Assembly: GCA_017518105.1 (NCBI GenBank)
Contig: JAFWWC010000007.1
Coordinates: 1 to 64,000, forward strand
From: Selenomonadaceae bacterium
Lineage (GTDB): Bacteria; Bacillota; Negativicutes; Selenomonadales; Selenomonadaceae
Direction of reading: 5' to 3'
DNA: 64,000 nt
In this document: piece after piece, positions 63,952 through 64,000 of the stretch
How the letters are laid out: the number at the start of each line of letters is the position of its first letter
Position numbering within the stretch: position 1 is the first letter of the stretch
Made by a program: the position numbers and the translations under genes
The notes under the pieces: model-generated
The model's input: only the letters and a program-made list of their open reading frames with translations
Told to the model about the DNA's origin: nothing
Databases searched by the model: none

Positions 63952-64000
63952 ATAAGGCTTTGTAAGTCAGCGTCGTGCGCCCGATTAAAATCTTGTCGCC
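63950..64000 (-). CDS. C-terminal end of an FHA-like protein (cut by window edge)
   Basis: Only 16 codons and a stop are inside the window. The translation GDKILIGRTTLTYKAL fits the last strands of a forkhead-associated (FHA) domain, where a Gly-Asp turn is followed by an Ile-x-Ile-Gly strand and a final beta strand. The rest lies outside, so this is only a suggestion. It shares the bidirectional terminator with leuS. Confidence 0.45.
   Translation of the reverse strand, partial: GDKILIGRTTLTYKAL

Noticed and set aside
1..64000. CRISPR arrays, tRNA genes, insertion sequences and prophage genes
   Set aside because: I looked for regularly spaced repeats, T-arm consensus sequences and transposase or phage motifs and saw none; a dedicated tRNA scan could still find something I missed.

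Overview
The window reads as a chromosome segment of a diderm, menaquinone-making anaerobic Firmicute, most likely a Negativicute of the Selenomonas type. This is inference. The Firmicute side rests on gene order (gmk-rpoZ-coaBC, a radical-SAM/DUF512 gene before der, a PIN/TRAM gene, fabG-acpP-flavin enoyl reductase) and strong AGGAGGTGA-type ribosome sites. The outer membrane is implied by an RND pump with its adaptor lipoprotein. A chorismate dehydratase (mqnA) points to the futalosine menaquinone route. No rRNA, tRNA, CRISPR array or transposase gene was seen.

Region 1 (1-22.5 kb) is accessory. It holds four YtcJ-like amidohydrolases (one cut by the window edge, one frameshifted) and four type-B carboxylesterases (one Tat-exported, one cytoplasmic, one with an internal deletion, one membrane-anchored with a destroyed catalytic serine). 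Among them sit an RND efflux pair, small exported proteins, and a LytS-like kinase paired with an unusual XRE-receiver regulator that diverges from the main amidohydrolase run. Region 2 (22.6-29.4 kb) carries a divergent FtsZ, a TcdA-like dehydratase, fabG-acpP-enoyl reductase, mqnA and an unknown polytopic protein. It is followed by a candidate structured RNA with its own promoter and terminator.

Region 3 (29.7-41.6 kb, minus strand) is housekeeping: dapF-gmk-rpoZ-coaBC-PIN/TRAM, then prmC, a decayed toxin-antitoxin locus, tsaC, a SnoaL-like gene, glyA, a symporter fused to a degenerate GHKL-like domain, a PAP2 phosphatase and a YjiH-like protein. A 300-bp gap upstream of prmC contains two repeat copies whose palindromic cores differ by compensating changes.

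Region 4 (41.7-55.8 kb, plus strand) runs TPR protein, DUF512 protein, der, histidine kinase, four consecutive genes matching a type I Zorya anti-phage system (zorA, zorB, zorC, zorD), and comEC. All junctions are 0-12 bp or overlap, so the defence cassette sits seamlessly inside a housekeeping-style operon. Region 5 (55.8-64 kb) is carA-carB on the minus strand with a brnT-brnA toxin-antitoxin pair coupled to the end of carB, then comFC and leuS on the plus strand, and the last 16 codons of an FHA-like protein at the edge.

The most notable content is the operon-embedded Zorya system, the GHKL-symporter fusion, the XRE-receiver regulator, the membrane-bound pseudo-esterase, the second-type FtsZ, and the palindromic intergenic repeats.
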